In this document: positions 1-10,400 of the stretch, in pieces
Layout of the letters: every line of letters starts with the position of its first letter
How positions within the stretch are numbered: the stretch's first letter is position 1
Assembly: GCF_021147775.1 (NCBI RefSeq)
Contig: NZ_JAGTPK010000007.1
Span: 161,524-225,523, forward strand
Direction: 5' to 3'
Length of the DNA stretch: 64,000 nt
Source of the DNA: Pseudomonas californiensis
GTDB taxonomy: Bacteria > Pseudomonadota > Gammaproteobacteria > Pseudomonadales > Pseudomonadaceae
Position numbers and translations under genes: made by a program
The notes under the pieces: generated by a model
The model's database searches: none
What the model was told of the DNA's origin: nothing
The model's input: the letters and a program-made list of their open reading frames with translations, nothing else

Positions 1-708
1 GCCAATGTGCTTTCAGGTATCCGCGCGCTGGACAGCATTACCGTCAACGACATCCTGATCCCACGCAGCGAAGTCGATGGCGTCAATATCGACGACCCTA
101 TCGAACTGATCATCGAACGTCTGATCATTTCGCGTCATACACGCCTGCCGGTCTACCACAACGACATCAATCAAGTGCAGGGTGTAATCAACACCCGTGA
201 CATCAGCCACTTGCTGCCCAAGGCCACGCTCACCAAGGAGCAACTGCTGGCGGTCTGCTACGAACCTTATTTCGTGCCTGAAAGCACGCCCCTGCAACTG
301 CAACTGCTGAACTTCCACAAGCAGCAGCGCCGATTGGGCGTGGTGGTCGACGAGTACGGCGAAGTGCTGGGCATTGTGACCCTTGAGGATATTCTGGAAG
401 AAATCGTCGGTGAGTTCGAGAACGAGCAGAGCCTGGATAACCCGCACGTAAAGCGCCAGGAAGACGGCCGTCTGGAAGTGGAAGGCGCCGCCTCCATTCG
501 CGACTTGAACAAGAGCCTGGGCTGGCATTTGCCTTCCGATGGACCCAAGACACTCAACGGGCTGGTGACCGAAGCACTGGAAACCATCCCCGACGCACCG
601 GTATGCCTGAAGATCGGTCCTTATCGCCTGGAAATTCTCGAAACCGAAGACAACCGGGTTACCCGCGTAGCCATGTGGCAGAACGCCCCCAGCCGGGTCT
701 TCAAATAA
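1..708 (+). CDS. CBS/CorC-HlyC domain membrane protein, C-terminal part
   Basis: Only the C-terminal 235 codons are in the window; the reading frame is open through base 1, so the N-terminal membrane (DUF21/CNNM) domain would lie upstream. What remains is a tandem CBS pair followed by a CorC/HlyC transporter-associated domain. The first CBS unit begins near the segment NDILIPRSEV, and the second ends in the hallmark VDEYGEVLGIVTLEDILEEI. The last 70 or so residues (from about EDGRLEVEGAASI) fit the CorC_HlyC domain. Proteins of this build (YfjD/CorB/CNNM group) sit in the inner membrane and are linked to Mg2+ or Co2+ efflux; the substrate here cannot be read from sequence. The gene ends in TAA. 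Confidence 0.85.
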   Translation, partial: ANVLSGIRALDSITVNDILIPRSEVDGVNIDDPIELIIERLIISRHTRLPVYHNDINQVQGVINTRDISHLLPKATLTKEQLLAVCYEPYFVPESTPLQLQLLNFHKQQRRLGVVVDEYGEVLGIVTLEDILEEIVGEFENEQSLDNPHVKRQEDGRLEVEGAASIRDLNKSLGWHLPSDGPKTLNGLVTEALETIPDAPVCLKIGPYRLEILETEDNRVTRVAMWQNAPSRVFK

Positions 709-999
709 AACGCCAAGCGCTGTTACCACTTGTTTCAGCGCGCGCGCCCTTCCTATAATCAGAACGCTTACCCAGCCCAGCCGTTGCGCGTGCTACCCGC
801 ACAGAGCGCCAACGGCCAGTTCGTCAGCCTGAACGGCTCATACCACTCAATGGCCTTCGCCCCTATCCCGAGCGATGCCATTGCCCTCCCGCCCAACCGG
901 GCTACGCTGCTCAGCGCTGCATTCGTAAATCACAATAATGAAAACCTGTCGCAGTGTGACAAGCACTGACCGACAAGACGACTGTCAGGGAACCCTCGC

Positions 1000-2310
1000 A
1001 TGACCAGCACTTCAACTTTCAACGAAGACGACGCCGCGCCTGCCGCTCCCGTCAATTCGGCAACCCGCGTTGCCACGGCAAGCTTCATTGGCACTGCCAT
1101 TGAGTTCTACGATTTCTATGTCTACGCCACCGCTGCTGCACTGGTGATCGGACCAGTGTTCTTCCCGCAGACGTCAGGCACCGCACAGATGCTGTCGTCG
1201 TTTCTGACGTTCGGGATCGCGTTTCTTGCAAGGCCGTTGGGCTCGGCGCTGTTCGGCCATTTTGGCGATCGGGTCGGACGAAAATCCACATTGGTCGCAT
1301 CTTTGCTCTTGATGGGCATCTGCACCACCCTGATCGGCGTGCTGCCCGGCTACGCCACTATCGGGGCCTGGGCACCCATACTGCTGTGCGTTTTGCGCTT
1401 CGGCCAAGGGCTGGGCCTGGGTGGGGAATGGGGTGGTGCGGCCTTGCTGGCCACTGAAAACGCCCCCAAGGGCAAGCGAGCCTGGTTTGGCATGTTCCCA
1501 CAATTAGGTCCGTCAATTGGCTTTCTGGCGGCCAACGGGCTGTTTTTGACTCTGGCAATGACCCTGACCGACGAGCAATTCCGTGCCTGGGGCTGGCGGA
1601 TTCCGTTTCTGCTCAGCGCGCTGCTGGTCATGGTCGGGCTTTACGTACGCCTGAAGCTTGAGGAAACACCGGTTTTCGCCAAGGCGATGGCCCATCACAA
1701 GCGGGTCAGCATGCCTATTGTCGAAACCTTCAGCCAACACTGGAAGCCGATGCTACTGGGCGCAGCCTCGATGGTGGTGTGCTATGCGCTGTTTTACATT
1801 TCGACCGTGTTTTCGCTGAGCTACGGCGTTTCGACGCTGGGTTACACGCGTGAAACTTTCCTCGGACTGCTGTGCTTCGCAGTGTTGTTCATGGCGGCGG
1901 CAACGCCTTTGTCAGCGCTGGCAAGCGACCGCTTCGGGCGCAAACCGGTGCTGATTGCAGGCGCAGTCCTGGCAATACTGTCGGGGTTCGCAATGGAGCC
2001 ATTACTGACCCACGGCACTACCTGGGGCGTGGCGCTGTTTCTGTGCATAGAGCTGTTCTTGATGGGCATCACGTTCGCACCGATGGGTGCGCTGCTGCCG
2101 GAGCTGTTCCCGACGCAGGTGCGCTACACCGGCGCATCGGCCGCTTATAACCTGGGCGGGATCGTGGGTGCTTCGGTTGCACCCTTCTTCGCCCAGAAAC
2201 TGGTGGCGATGGGCGGCTTGAGTTGGGTGGGAGGTTACGTTTCGGCAGCAGCGCTGATCAGCCTGCTGGCCGTACTGTGCCTGAAAGAAACACGCAATAA
2301 CGAGCTGTAA
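1000..2310 (+). CDS. MFS transporter, metabolite:H+ symporter (MHS) family
   Basis: A 436-residue inner-membrane transporter with about 12 hydrophobic segments. The N-terminal stretch IEFYDFYVYATAAALVIG and the loop between TM2 and TM3, GHFGDRVGRK, are typical of the MHS subfamily (relatives ShiA, ProP, KgtP). The equivalent loop of the second half is SDRFGRKPVL. Members import organic acids, shikimate or osmolytes with protons; the substrate is not predictable here. ATG at 1000 follows a purine-rich AGGGAA about 8 bases upstream. It is a monocistronic gene, convergent with purT, from which it is separated by a strong hairpin. The 291 bases before it contain no gene I can support. Confidence 0.85.
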   Translation: MTSTSTFNEDDAAPAAPVNSATRVATASFIGTAIEFYDFYVYATAAALVIGPVFFPQTSGTAQMLSSFLTFGIAFLARPLGSALFGHFGDRVGRKSTLVASLLLMGICTTLIGVLPGYATIGAWAPILLCVLRFGQGLGLGGEWGGAALLATENAPKGKRAWFGMFPQLGPSIGFLAANGLFLTLAMTLTDEQFRAWGWRIPFLLSALLVMVGLYVRLKLEETPVFAKAMAHHKRVSMPIVETFSQHWKPMLLGAASMVVCYALFYISTVFSLSYGVSTLGYTRETFLGLLCFAVLFMAAATPLSALASDRFGRKPVLIAGAVLAILSGFAMEPLLTHGTTWGVALFLCIELFLMGITFAPMGALLPELFPTQVRYTGASAAYNLGGIVGASVAPFFAQKLVAMGGLSWVGGYVSAAALISLLAVLCLKETRNNEL

Positions 2311-2319
2311 AGCAAAACG

Positions 2320-2348
2320 GCAAGCCAAGGCGCGACGCCTTGGCTTGC
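2320..2348. terminator. 13-bp hairpin between convergent MFS gene and purT
   Basis: GCAAGCCAAGGCG and CGCCTTGGCTTGC form a perfect 13-bp stem with a 3-base loop. Read on the minus strand it is followed by a short T-rich stretch (CGTTTTGC), so it is the better terminator for purT; the plus-strand side lacks a T run. Confidence 0.6.
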
Positions 2349-2364
2349 ACGCTCATGCAGACGC

Positions 2365-3546
2365 TTAAAGCTCGACCTTGACCGCTTGCGAAGCGCGAGT
2401 GGCCTTGGCACGGGCGGCATCAACAGACTCGTCGCGAGCCAGGGCAACACCCATCCGACGCTGACCATTGACTTCCGGCTTGCCGAACAGGCGCAGTGCA
2501 GTATCAGGCTCTGCCAGTGCAGCGCCCAGATTGGAGAACGCAGTCTGCGTGGACTGTCCTTCGACCAGAATCACAGCGGAGGCCGACGGGCCGAACTGAC
2601 GAATCAAAGGAATCGGCAGCCCGAGGATGGCACGTGCGTGCAGTGCGAACTGCGACAGATCCTGCGAGATCAGTGTGACCAGCCCGGTGTCATGCGGACG
2701 AGGCGAGACTTCGCTGAACCACACCTGATTACCCTTGATGAACAACTCGACGCCAAACATCCCGCGACCGCCCAGCGCCTCGGTTACTGCCTTGGCGACG
2801 CGCTCGGACTCGGCCAGCGCAGCCGGGCTCATTGCCTGTGGCTGCCAGGATTCCTGATAATCGCCCTTCTCCTGACGGTGACCGACAGGCGCGCAGAATG
2901 TGGTGCCGCCGATGTGGCGCACGGTCAACAGTGTGATTTCATAATCGAAGTCGATGAAGCCTTCGATGATGACGCGACCTTTACCCGCGCGGCCGCCTTC
3001 CTGAGCGTAGTCCCAGGCTTTCTGGACGTCATCGGTGCTCTTGAGCAGGCTTTGGCCCTTGCCCGACGAACTCATGACCGGTTTGACCACGCACGGGAAG
3101 CCCAGGTCTTCGACGGCTTTGCTGTACGCCTCGAAGGTGTCGGCAAAGTGATAAGGCGATGTCGGCAGTTTCAACTCTTCTGCTGCCAGACGGCGAATGC
3201 CTTCCCGGTTCATGGTCAACTGAGCGGCACGCGCAGTAGGAACAACAGTAAAGCCTTCGGCCTCCAGCTCAACCAGAGTCGCCGTGGCAATGGCTTCGAT
3301 TTCCGGCACGATGAAATGAGGCTTCTCGGCCTCGATCACTGCACGCAACGCTGCACCGTCAAGCATATTGATGACGTGGCTGCGATGTGCAACCTGCATG
3401 GCCGGGGCGTTTGCGTAACGGTCTACCGCGATGACTTCGACGCCCAGACGTTGCAGCTCGATCACGACTTCCTTGCCCAGTTCGCCGCTGCCGCAAAACA
3501 ATACACGCGTCGCGGTAGGCGACAGTGGAGTTCCGATTTGAGTCAT
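2365..3546 (-). CDS. purT: Formate-dependent phosphoribosylglycinamide formyltransferase 2
   Basis: PurT makes formyl-GAR from GAR, formate and ATP, the folate-independent route for the third step of purine synthesis in the cytosol. From ATG at 3546 the protein is 393 residues, the normal family length, and begins [10 protein letters not shown]. An in-frame start nine codons upstream exists, but AGGA lies correctly before 3546. The N-terminal nucleotide-binding fold reads [13 protein letters not shown]. The ATP-grasp domain follows, with the lysine/glycine loop [11 protein letters not shown] and the metal-binding end [16 protein letters not shown]. It is monocistronic here; purL lies 4 kb away on the same strand. 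Confidence 0.95.
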   Translation of the reverse strand: MTQIGTPLSPTATRVLFCGSGELGKEVVIELQRLGVEVIAVDRYANAPAMQVAHRSHVINMLDGAALRAVIEAEKPHFIVPEIEAIATATLVELEAEGFTVVPTARAAQLTMNREGIRRLAAEELKLPTSPYHFADTFEAYSKAVEDLGFPCVVKPVMSSSGKGQSLLKSTDDVQKAWDYAQEGGRAGKGRVIIEGFIDFDYEITLLTVRHIGGTTFCAPVGHRQEKGDYQESWQPQAMSPAALAESERVAKAVTEALGGRGMFGVELFIKGNQVWFSEVSPRPHDTGLVTLISQDLSQFALHARAILGLPIPLIRQFGPSASAVILVEGQSTQTAFSNLGAALAEPDTALRLFGKPEVNGQRRMGVALARDESVDAARAKATRASQAVKVEL

Positions 3547-3649
3547 CTCAGGTCCTCGTGGAGCAGATTTCAAGGGCCGCTCGCCGTATGCGAACAGCCG
3601 CGTTGGAGAAAGGCGCGCAATTTACCACGAAGCCCCGAGCATTTGGGGC

Positions 3650-4117
3650 TCAGCCCGGACAGGCTTTGTTGCGCGCACGCCAGGCCATGATCATCCACAC
3701 CACCGTTACACCGGCGAATTTCGAAGCCAATGCGGTCAGCACGACAGGTGCAGTGAGCGCATCGATCATCCCGAAGAAGATAAAGGTATCCAGTGGAATG
3801 CTCAGCGCAGAGCTGATCCACAAGCGGTCGCGCAACGGACGCTTGGTGATGCTGAATACCAGCCAGTCAATGCACTCGGACACAGCGAACGCCGTGGCAC
3901 TGGCCAGGGCGATGGTAGGGTCGCTGGTGATATAGGACAGCACCAGCGCCACCAGCATTGCGATGATTGCGCCATGGCCGAAGCGGATTTGCACCATATC
4001 GCGCAGCACGAACACCAAGCCGCCCCAGGCGGACCAGATGACGTCCAGATGCGGCGCACTGGAAAAGGCGAAGTTGATCAGCACCACACTGCTGATATAG
4101 GCGATCAGGAAAAGCAT
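3650..4117 (-). CDS. VUT-family membrane protein, short form
   Basis: A 155-residue, very hydrophobic protein with about five membrane segments. The pattern ATAFAVSECIDWLVFSITKR and the following TFIFFGMIDA resemble the VUT (DUF165, YhhQ-type) family, whose best-known member imports queuosine precursors. This protein is about 65 residues shorter than YhhQ, so it is the short pseudomonad form and its substrate is uncertain. tgt and queA, the queuosine genes, are present 50 kb away but no link is visible. I saw no preQ1-type riboswitch in the 150 bases upstream. Confidence is good for family, low for function. Confidence 0.65.
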   Translation of the reverse strand: MLFLIAYISSVVLINFAFSSAPHLDVIWSAWGGLVFVLRDMVQIRFGHGAIIAMLVALVLSYITSDPTIALASATAFAVSECIDWLVFSITKRPLRDRLWISSALSIPLDTFIFFGMIDALTAPVVLTALASKFAGVTVVWMIMAWRARNKACPG

Positions 4118-4273
4118 GAGGGATTACAGCCTGGAAAAACGGACACCCATGGTAGCAGCCGGGAAAGCCGAGGTCAGGCCTGAAGAGCTGGCGGCACGCT
4201 GTTCGGTATGTTGCGTCTCCAGGTCGGTCTTCACGAGCAGGACAGCGCGTCCCGACGCGCTATCAGTGGGCGG

Positions 4274-4495
4274 TCAGGATTTGCTTCCCACTGTCCACAA
4301 CATTCCGCTGGCACGGGCTCGTTCGTCGCACAGGCCAAGAACCACACGGCGCTCGTCGTTGCTCATGCGGCTCCACAGGGTGATTTCGCTGACCGTACGC
4401 TGGCACCCGGTGCAGATATCTGCCTCATCCAGTGCACAAATGCTGACGCAAGGCGAACGGACAGGCTTTTCTGTAACGGGATCGCTGCTCATCAT
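4274..4495 (-). CDS. DUF1289 small cysteine-rich protein
   Basis: A 73-residue protein with four clustered cysteines in the order C-V-S-I-C then, after seven residues, C-T-G-C, followed by [18 protein letters not shown]. This is the DUF1289 signature; the cysteines probably bind a metal or Fe-S cluster. Its ATG at 4495 overlaps the TGA of the carbonic-anhydrase-like gene by four bases (ATGA), so the two are probably translated together. Function of the family is not established. Confidence 0.75.
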   Translation of the reverse strand: MMSSDPVTEKPVRSPCVSICALDEADICTGCQRTVSEITLWSRMSNDERRVVLGLCDERARASGMLWTVGSKS

Positions 4496-5016
4496 TCTTC
4501 CTGCTCTTTCAGGTCACGTGCATAACGCTGTGCATTATGGACGTAGTGAGCCGCGCTGGCCTCCAGCATTTTCTTTTGGACGTCAGTCAGCTCGCGTACC
4601 ACTTTACCCGGCGAGCCCATCACCAGTGAGCCATCGGGGATGACTTTTCCTTCGCCGATCAGTGAATTGGCGCCGATAATGCAGTACTTGCCGATCTTTG
4701 CCCCGTTCAGGATCACTGCGTTGATCCCGATCAGGCTGAAATCATCAACGCTACAGCCGTGCAGCATGGCGTTGTGGCCGATGGTGACGCCTTTGCCTAT
4801 TTCCAACGGCGAGCCCATGTCGGTATGCATGACCGTGCCGTCCTGCACGTTACTGTTCTCGCCTATATGGATCAGCTCGTTGTCGCCTCGCAGCACAGCG
4901 TTGAACCAGACGCTGGCACCGGCCTCGAGCCTGACTTTGCCGATCAGGACCGCATTGGGCGCGACCCAGCTCAGCGGGTCAGTCTGGACGCGGGAATCCC
5001 CCAGGCGATATTTCAT
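4492..5016 (-). CDS. Gamma-class carbonic anhydrase family protein
   Basis: A 174-residue left-handed beta-helix protein (PaaY/YrdA type). Hexapeptide repeats run from about residue 20 to 130. The three zinc-ligand histidines of the family can be placed at H64 (MHTD), H81 (IGHN) and H86 (MLHGC). The C-terminal helix ends the trimer unit. Family members are trimeric Zn or Fe enzymes; some have weak or no CO2-hydration activity, so the reaction is inferred. It is the first gene of a two-gene unit with DUF1289. Confidence 0.85.
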   Translation of the reverse strand: MKYRLGDSRVQTDPLSWVAPNAVLIGKVRLEAGASVWFNAVLRGDNELIHIGENSNVQDGTVMHTDMGSPLEIGKGVTIGHNAMLHGCSVDDFSLIGINAVILNGAKIGKYCIIGANSLIGEGKVIPDGSLVMGSPGKVVRELTDVQKKMLEASAAHYVHNAQRYARDLKEQEE

Positions 5017-5085
5017 GCAGATTCCTCTGGCAGGCCGCGCTCTTGGGCGCGGATCGTTATAGATGACTCGTGAGAGGCTGGACGC

Positions 5086-5682
5086 TCAACTGGTGGAACG
5101 TTCGGGAGGATGATGCAGGCTGATTTTGGTGTCGTACAGCACATTGACCAGCTCGACGATCATGATCGCCGTCAGCCCCCAGATCTTGTACCCGCCATAC
5201 CGATAGCTGGGCACGTACCAGCTTCGCCCTTCATAATCGATGCGGTGGGTGTGCTCACGAGTGTCCTGACGGAAGAACTCCAGCGGCACACTGAACACTG
5301 CGGCGATTTCAGCATCGTTCGGTCGGTACTCGACAAAATCGGGGATTACCCCCACGTACGGCGTGACCTTGATACCGTGTTTGGAAATCAACGGGCTCAA
5401 CGGGCCAATCACTTCGACAAGACCCGGCGGCAGGCCTATTTCCTCTTCAGCTTCGCGCAAGGCCGTAAAGATCAGGTCAGGGTCTTCGGGATCGCGTCTG
5501 CCGCCCGGGAACGCAACCTCACCGCCATGGGTCGACAAACCGCTGGCGCGCAGTGTGAGGATCAATTCGGGTTCATGACTGCGCGTGACAGGCACCAGCA
5601 CCGCAGCCTCGGGGAATGGTCGATCCGTTTCGAGGGTATCTGGCGTATGACTGACTACACGGCGAAGTAGCTCATCCAGCAT
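5086..5682 (-). CDS. Nudix hydrolase, CoA pyrophosphatase type (NudL-like)
   Basis: A 198-residue Nudix protein. It has the CoA-pyrophosphatase lead-in motif THGGEVAFPGG directly before the Nudix box, whose key residues are GG, then REAEEEIGL. NudL-type enzymes cleave coenzyme A to 3',5'-ADP and phosphopantetheine and act in the cytosol. The start ATG at 5682 gives a normal N-terminus (MLDELLRRVVSH). The gene is monocistronic and divergent from the second Nudix gene. Confidence 0.85.
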   Translation of the reverse strand: MLDELLRRVVSHTPDTLETDRPFPEAAVLVPVTRSHEPELILTLRASGLSTHGGEVAFPGGRRDPEDPDLIFTALREAEEEIGLPPGLVEVIGPLSPLISKHGIKVTPYVGVIPDFVEYRPNDAEIAAVFSVPLEFFRQDTREHTHRIDYEGRSWYVPSYRYGGYKIWGLTAIMIVELVNVLYDTKISLHHPPERSTS

Positions 5683-5833
5683 GGGGAATCTCGATCTGTT
5701 GCCTGTCTGGCATCATGCACCAAAGCAGCGACGCGCCCAACCCCTTGCAGGACAAAGTCATACGACAGAGGCGCTTGCTCATCAACGTCGCGACAGGCCA
5801 AGATAGCGCCTGCATCCACTAACGACTGAGCCC

Positions 5834-6385
5834 ATGAAATTTTGTAGCCAGTGCGGCAACCCGGTTATCCAGACCATCCCGGAAGGCGACAGCCGTCTGC
5901 GTTACGTCTGCGAGCATTGCCACACCATTCACTACCAGAACCCGAACATCGTGGCAGGCTGCCTGGTGACCCGCGGCGACAAGGTGTTGCTGTGCCGGCG
6001 CGCCATCGAGCCGCGCCTGGGCTTCTGGACGCTGCCGGCAGGCTTCATGGAAAACGGTGAGACCATCGAACAGGCCGCGCGTCGTGAAACCGTCGAAGAA
6101 GCCTGTGCAACCCTGGGCGAACTGCAGCTCTATGCTTTGATCGATGTGCCGCACATCAATCAGGTGCACGTGTTCTACCGAGGCGAACTGGCCACGGACG
6201 ATTTCGCGCCAGGCATAGAGAGCCTGGAAGTCCAGCTATTCGACGAAGCTGACATTCCGTGGTCGGACCTGGCTTTCATGACGGTCGGGCGTACCCTAGA
6301 ATACTTCTTCGCAGATCGGCGTCAGCAGGTATACCCGGTGCATACCAGCGCCCTGCCCCCGTCGCGCCCACTGCTCGACACTTAA
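5834..6385 (+). CDS. Nudix hydrolase with N-terminal zinc ribbon
   Basis: A 183-residue protein. A zinc ribbon is formed by C4, C7, C26 and C29 (MKFCSQCG and VCEHCHTIHY), as in NudC-type NAD(H) pyrophosphatases. The Nudix box starts at GFMENGETIEQAARRETVEE and has all key Glu/Arg residues. It is shorter than NudC (about 260 residues) and lacks the NudC SQPWPFP motif, so a NADH substrate is not assured. A cytosolic dinucleotide or nucleoside-diphosphate substrate is likely. Confidence 0.85.
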   Translation: MKFCSQCGNPVIQTIPEGDSRLRYVCEHCHTIHYQNPNIVAGCLVTRGDKVLLCRRAIEPRLGFWTLPAGFMENGETIEQAARRETVEEACATLGELQLYALIDVPHINQVHVFYRGELATDDFAPGIESLEVQLFDEADIPWSDLAFMTVGRTLEYFFADRRQQVYPVHTSALPPSRPLLDT

Positions 6386-6439
6386 ATTCTGGATTGCACT
6401 CAAGATCGGCCCTCTCAGAGGGCCTTCAGGGATACGGTA

Positions 6440-7003
6440 ATGCGCTGGTTGCTCGCTTTCGTTGTGATGTCGTTCGTGCCGCTGTCAGAAGCTGCTTTTA
6501 CCCAAACCATCCTGCCCAAAGGCAGCGAACAGAAGATCATCAACAACAAGGTCATCAACACCGAAAGCATTGCCAGCAAGAAAATCGACAAGGTACTGGT
6601 GCTCAAGTCCGCACGTCAGTTGCAGTTGATCAGTGGCGGTGAGGCCTTGAAGACGTATCGAATTTCATTGGGCAAGAACCCCAAGGGCACCAAAGTTCAG
6701 GAAGGCGACCAGCGTACGCCTGAAGGCTTCTACTGGCTGGACTGGCGCAAGAACAGCACCAACTACAACCTGTCGATGCATATCTCCTACCCGAACGTGA
6801 CCGACTCGGAACGCGCTCGCAAAGAGGGCGTGAAGCCGGGCAGCATGATCATGATTCATGGCACGCCGCTTGATGAGGAATATCCGGAGTGGTACTTCCA
6901 CACGCTGGACTGGACCAACGGCTGCATCGCCATGAAAAACAATGACATGCGCGAGGTCTGGGATTTGGTCAAGGACGGGACGATGATCGAGATCAGACCC
7001 TGA
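6440..7003 (+). CDS. L,D-transpeptidase (YkuD domain), exported
   Basis: A 187-residue protein with an N-terminal signal peptide (MRWLLAFVVMSFVPLSEA). The YkuD catalytic domain spans about residues 50-187, with the conserved histidine H140 (MIMIHGTP) and nucleophile C162 in TNGCIAM. Such enzymes cross-link peptidoglycan stem peptides or attach lipoproteins in the periplasm. The DWRKNSTNYNLSMHISYP segment is like the YafK/ErfK-related group. It is a single gene, with no partner nearby. Confidence 0.88.
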   Translation: MRWLLAFVVMSFVPLSEAAFTQTILPKGSEQKIINNKVINTESIASKKIDKVLVLKSARQLQLISGGEALKTYRISLGKNPKGTKVQEGDQRTPEGFYWLDWRKNSTNYNLSMHISYPNVTDSERARKEGVKPGSMIMIHGTPLDEEYPEWYFHTLDWTNGCIAMKNNDMREVWDLVKDGTMIEIRP

Positions 7004-7145
7004 AGCATTCAAATCGGGGGAGAGAGTTGGGCAGTGTGCTGTTTGCTCACGAATGCCGGGGGCCAGCATCCGAAGTATTGCCGGGGCTGGATGCAGTTCC
7101 CTGCATGGCTGACGCAAAACGCCACACACAGTTACCGCCAGCGAA

Positions 7146-7457
7146 CTAGAAGTCTTCCAGGAGCCACACTTCATAAGCCGGCGTTTCGTAAGGGTGGCTC
7201 TGCTTGAGAGCCACCACCGCCTGATGTATCAGCTCATCGGCAACGACCATCTCGACTTTCCATTCCTCCACCTGCTCAACCACGCCGCCCTGCCCGAGAA
7301 ATGGCTGACTGCCATCCAGCAGGCGGAACTGACCCTGGCCGAGCACTTGCCATGAACACTGGTCGTAAGCGCCTATCTGCCCTGCCCCAGCAGCAAAAAC
7401 GGCGCTTTTGACCTGATTCACATGGCTCGACGGCACGAAGAAGGCGAGCTTGTACAT
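7146..7457 (-). CDS. YqfO/NIF3-like domain protein
   Basis: A 103-residue stand-alone domain (MYKLAFFVPSSHVNQVKSAV ... SHPYETPAYEVW) that matches the CutA-like insert domain of YqfO/NIF3 proteins. The HPYETPAYEV motif is the strongest evidence. The family's role is unknown, and a metal-binding or small-ligand role is only inferred. It lies six bases downstream of purL on the same strand and may be co-transcribed with it. Confidence 0.75.
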   Translation of the reverse strand: MYKLAFFVPSSHVNQVKSAVFAAGAGQIGAYDQCSWQVLGQGQFRLLDGSQPFLGQGGVVEQVEEWKVEMVVADELIHQAVVALKQSHPYETPAYEVWLLEDF

Positions 7458-7462
7458 CCGAC

Positions 7463-10400
7463 TCAGTTAACCCATGCCCGCGCATTGCGGAACATGCGCA
7501 TCCAGGCACCGTCCTCGTTCCACTCTTCAGGACGCCAGGAGTTCTGAACCGCACGGAACACGCGCTCAGGGTGCGGCATCATGATGGTGACGCGACCATC
7601 GAGCGTGGTCAGACCGCCTATGCCCCGCGGCGAGCCGTTCGGGTTCGCCGGATAAGCTTCAGTGACCTTGCCATGGCTGTCCACGAAACGCAGCGCCACA
7701 GTGCCCGAGACATCGGCCTCAAGCAGTGCGTCGGCGTTACGGAATTCCGCATGACCTTCACCGTGGGCAATGGCGATCGGCATACGCGAACCGGCCATGC
7801 CCTGCAGGAAAATCGAAGGGGACTCCTGGATCTGAACCATCGCAACGCGCGCTTCGAACTGCTCGGAACGGTTACGCACGAAGTGCGGCCAGAACTCGCT
7901 GCCCGGGATCAACTCGTGCAGGTTGGACAACATCTGGCAACCATTGCAGACACCCAGCGTGAAGCTGTCGGTGCGCTCGAAGAAACCCTGGAACGCATCG
8001 CGGGCGCGGCTGTTGAACAGGGCCGACTTGGCCCAGCCTTCACCGGCACCCAACACGTCACCGTATGAGAAGCCACCACAAGCGACCATGCCCTTGAAGT
8101 CGTTCAGGTCGACACGGCCCGCCAGGATGTCACTCATGTGCACGTCAATCGCGTTGAAACCGGCACGATCGAACGCAGCCGCCATTTCGACCTGCCCGTT
8201 GACGCCCTGCTCACGCAGCACAGCCACCTGAGGACGTACACCGGTTTTGATGTAAGGCGCAGCAATGTCATCGTTGACGTCGAAGCCCAGCTTGACGGTC
8301 AGGCCCGGGTTGTCTTCTTCCAGAAGCGCGTCGAATTCCTGATCGGCGCACTCGGCGTTGTCACGCAGACGCTGGATCTGGTAGCTGGTTTCGGCCCACT
8401 GACGCTGCAGCAGACGACGCTGACCGGTGAACACCGGCTCGCCACCATAGCTGATCGAGACTTGATCGTTGTTGACCGGCTGGCCGATGACCGCGACGCA
8501 ATCTGCAAGACCGGCAGCGCTGAACTGTGCCAGCACCAGCGGCGTGGCGTCCTGACGAACCTGGATAACTGCTCCAAGCTCTTCGTTGAACAGAATAGCG
8601 CTCAGCTCGGATGCGTTGTCAGCCAGACCGTCGAGGTGCAGGTTCAGACCGCAATGACCGGCGAAGGCCATTTCCAGCGTGCTGACCAGCAGACCACCGT
8701 CGGAACGGTCGTGATACGACAGGATGTGGCCGTCGGCGTTAAGGCCCTGGACGACGGCGAAGAACGCCTTGAGGTCTTCGGCATCGTCAACGTCGGGCGC
8801 AACACGACCCAGCTTGCCATGCGTCTGGGCAAGAATGGACGCGCCCATACGGTTCTGACCACGACCCAGGTCGATCAGGATAAGGTCAGTGATGCCTTTA
8901 TCCATACGCAACTCAGGGGTCAGGGTCTGACGGATATCGACGACCGGTGCAAAGCCGGTCACGATCAGCGACAGCGGCGAGGTCACGCTCTTCTCGGTGC
9001 CCTCATCACTCCAGCGGGTTTTCATGGACATGGAGTCCTTGCCCACCGGAATGGTGATACCGAGTTCAGGACACAGCTCCATGCCGACCGCTTTCACGGT
9101 GTCATAAAGACGGGCGTCTTCACCTGGGTGACCAGCAGCCGACATCCAGTTGGCCGACAGTTTGATGTCGGACAGCCTGGCAATGCGCGAGGCCGCAATG
9201 TTGGTCAGGGTTTCGCCGATGGCCATACGGCCGGAAGCCGGAGCGTCCAGCAGCGCAAGCGGCGTGCGCTCGCCCATGGCCATCGCTTCGCCGGTATTCA
9301 CGTCAAAACTGGTTGCCGTCACAGCACAGTCAGCCACTGGCACCTGCCATGGACCCACCATCTGATCACGCGCCACCAGGCCGGTGATGCTGCGGTCACC
9401 GATGGTGATCAGGAAGCTTTTGCTGGCGACCGCTGGGTGACGCAGCACGCGCTGAACGCTTTCTTCTATATCCAGCGTGCTTGGGTCGAAATCGTCACCG
9501 ATCTCGTCCTCACGCTCGACTGAACGGTGCATGCGCGGCGCCTTGCCAAGCAAGACTTCAAGCGGCATGTCGACCGGGCTGTTGCCGAAATGGCTGTCGG
9601 TGACGGTCAGTTGCGGCTCGGCAGTGGCTTCGCCGACGACGGCGAACGGGCAACGCTCGCGCTCGCAGATAGCCTTGAAACGGTCAAAATCTTCAACGCC
9701 AACGGCCAGGACGTAACGTTCCTGGGACTCGTTGCTCCAGATTTCCAGCGGGGCCATGCCCGGCTCGTCGTTAGGCACGTTGCGCAGTTCGAAACGACCG
9801 CCACGACCACCGTCGTTGACCAGCTCAGGGAAAGCGTTGGAGAGACCGCCAGCGCCGACATCGTGGATGAAGCTGATCGGGTTGCGATCACCCAACTGCC
9901 AGCAACGGTCGATGACTTCCTGGCAACGACGCTCCATTTCCGGGTTTTCGCGCTGTACCGAAGCAAAATCCAGATCAGCCGAGCTGGTGCCGGTTGCCAT
10001 CGAAGACGCCGCACCGCCGCCCAGACCAATCAGCATCGCCGGGCCACCCAGCACGATCAGCTTGGAGCCGACGGTAATCTCGCCCTTCTGGACGTGATCT
10101 TCGCGAATGTTGCCCATACCGCCAGCCAGCATGATCGGCTTGTGGTAACCACGGACTTCGTCGCCGTGCGGTGTGGTGATCGACTGTTCAAAGGTACGGA
10201 AGTAGCCGGTCAGCGCCGGACGACCGAATTCGTTGTTGAACGCAGCACCGCCCAGCGGGCCTTCAATCATGATGTCCAGCGCAGTAACGATGCGGTCCGG
10301 CTTGCCGTAAGGGACTTCCCACGGCTGCACGAAACCTGGAATCTGCAGGTTGGAAACGGTGAAACCGGTCAGGCCAGCCTTTGGCTTGGCACCACGACCG

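Noticed and set aside
730..969. 79-codon frame with TTG start after the CorC-type gene
   Set aside because: No ribosome site, no recognisable product and low-complexity composition; treated as intergenic.
3650..4270. preQ1 riboswitch upstream of the VUT gene
   Set aside because: I looked for the short GC stem with A-rich tail near the start and did not see a convincing one.
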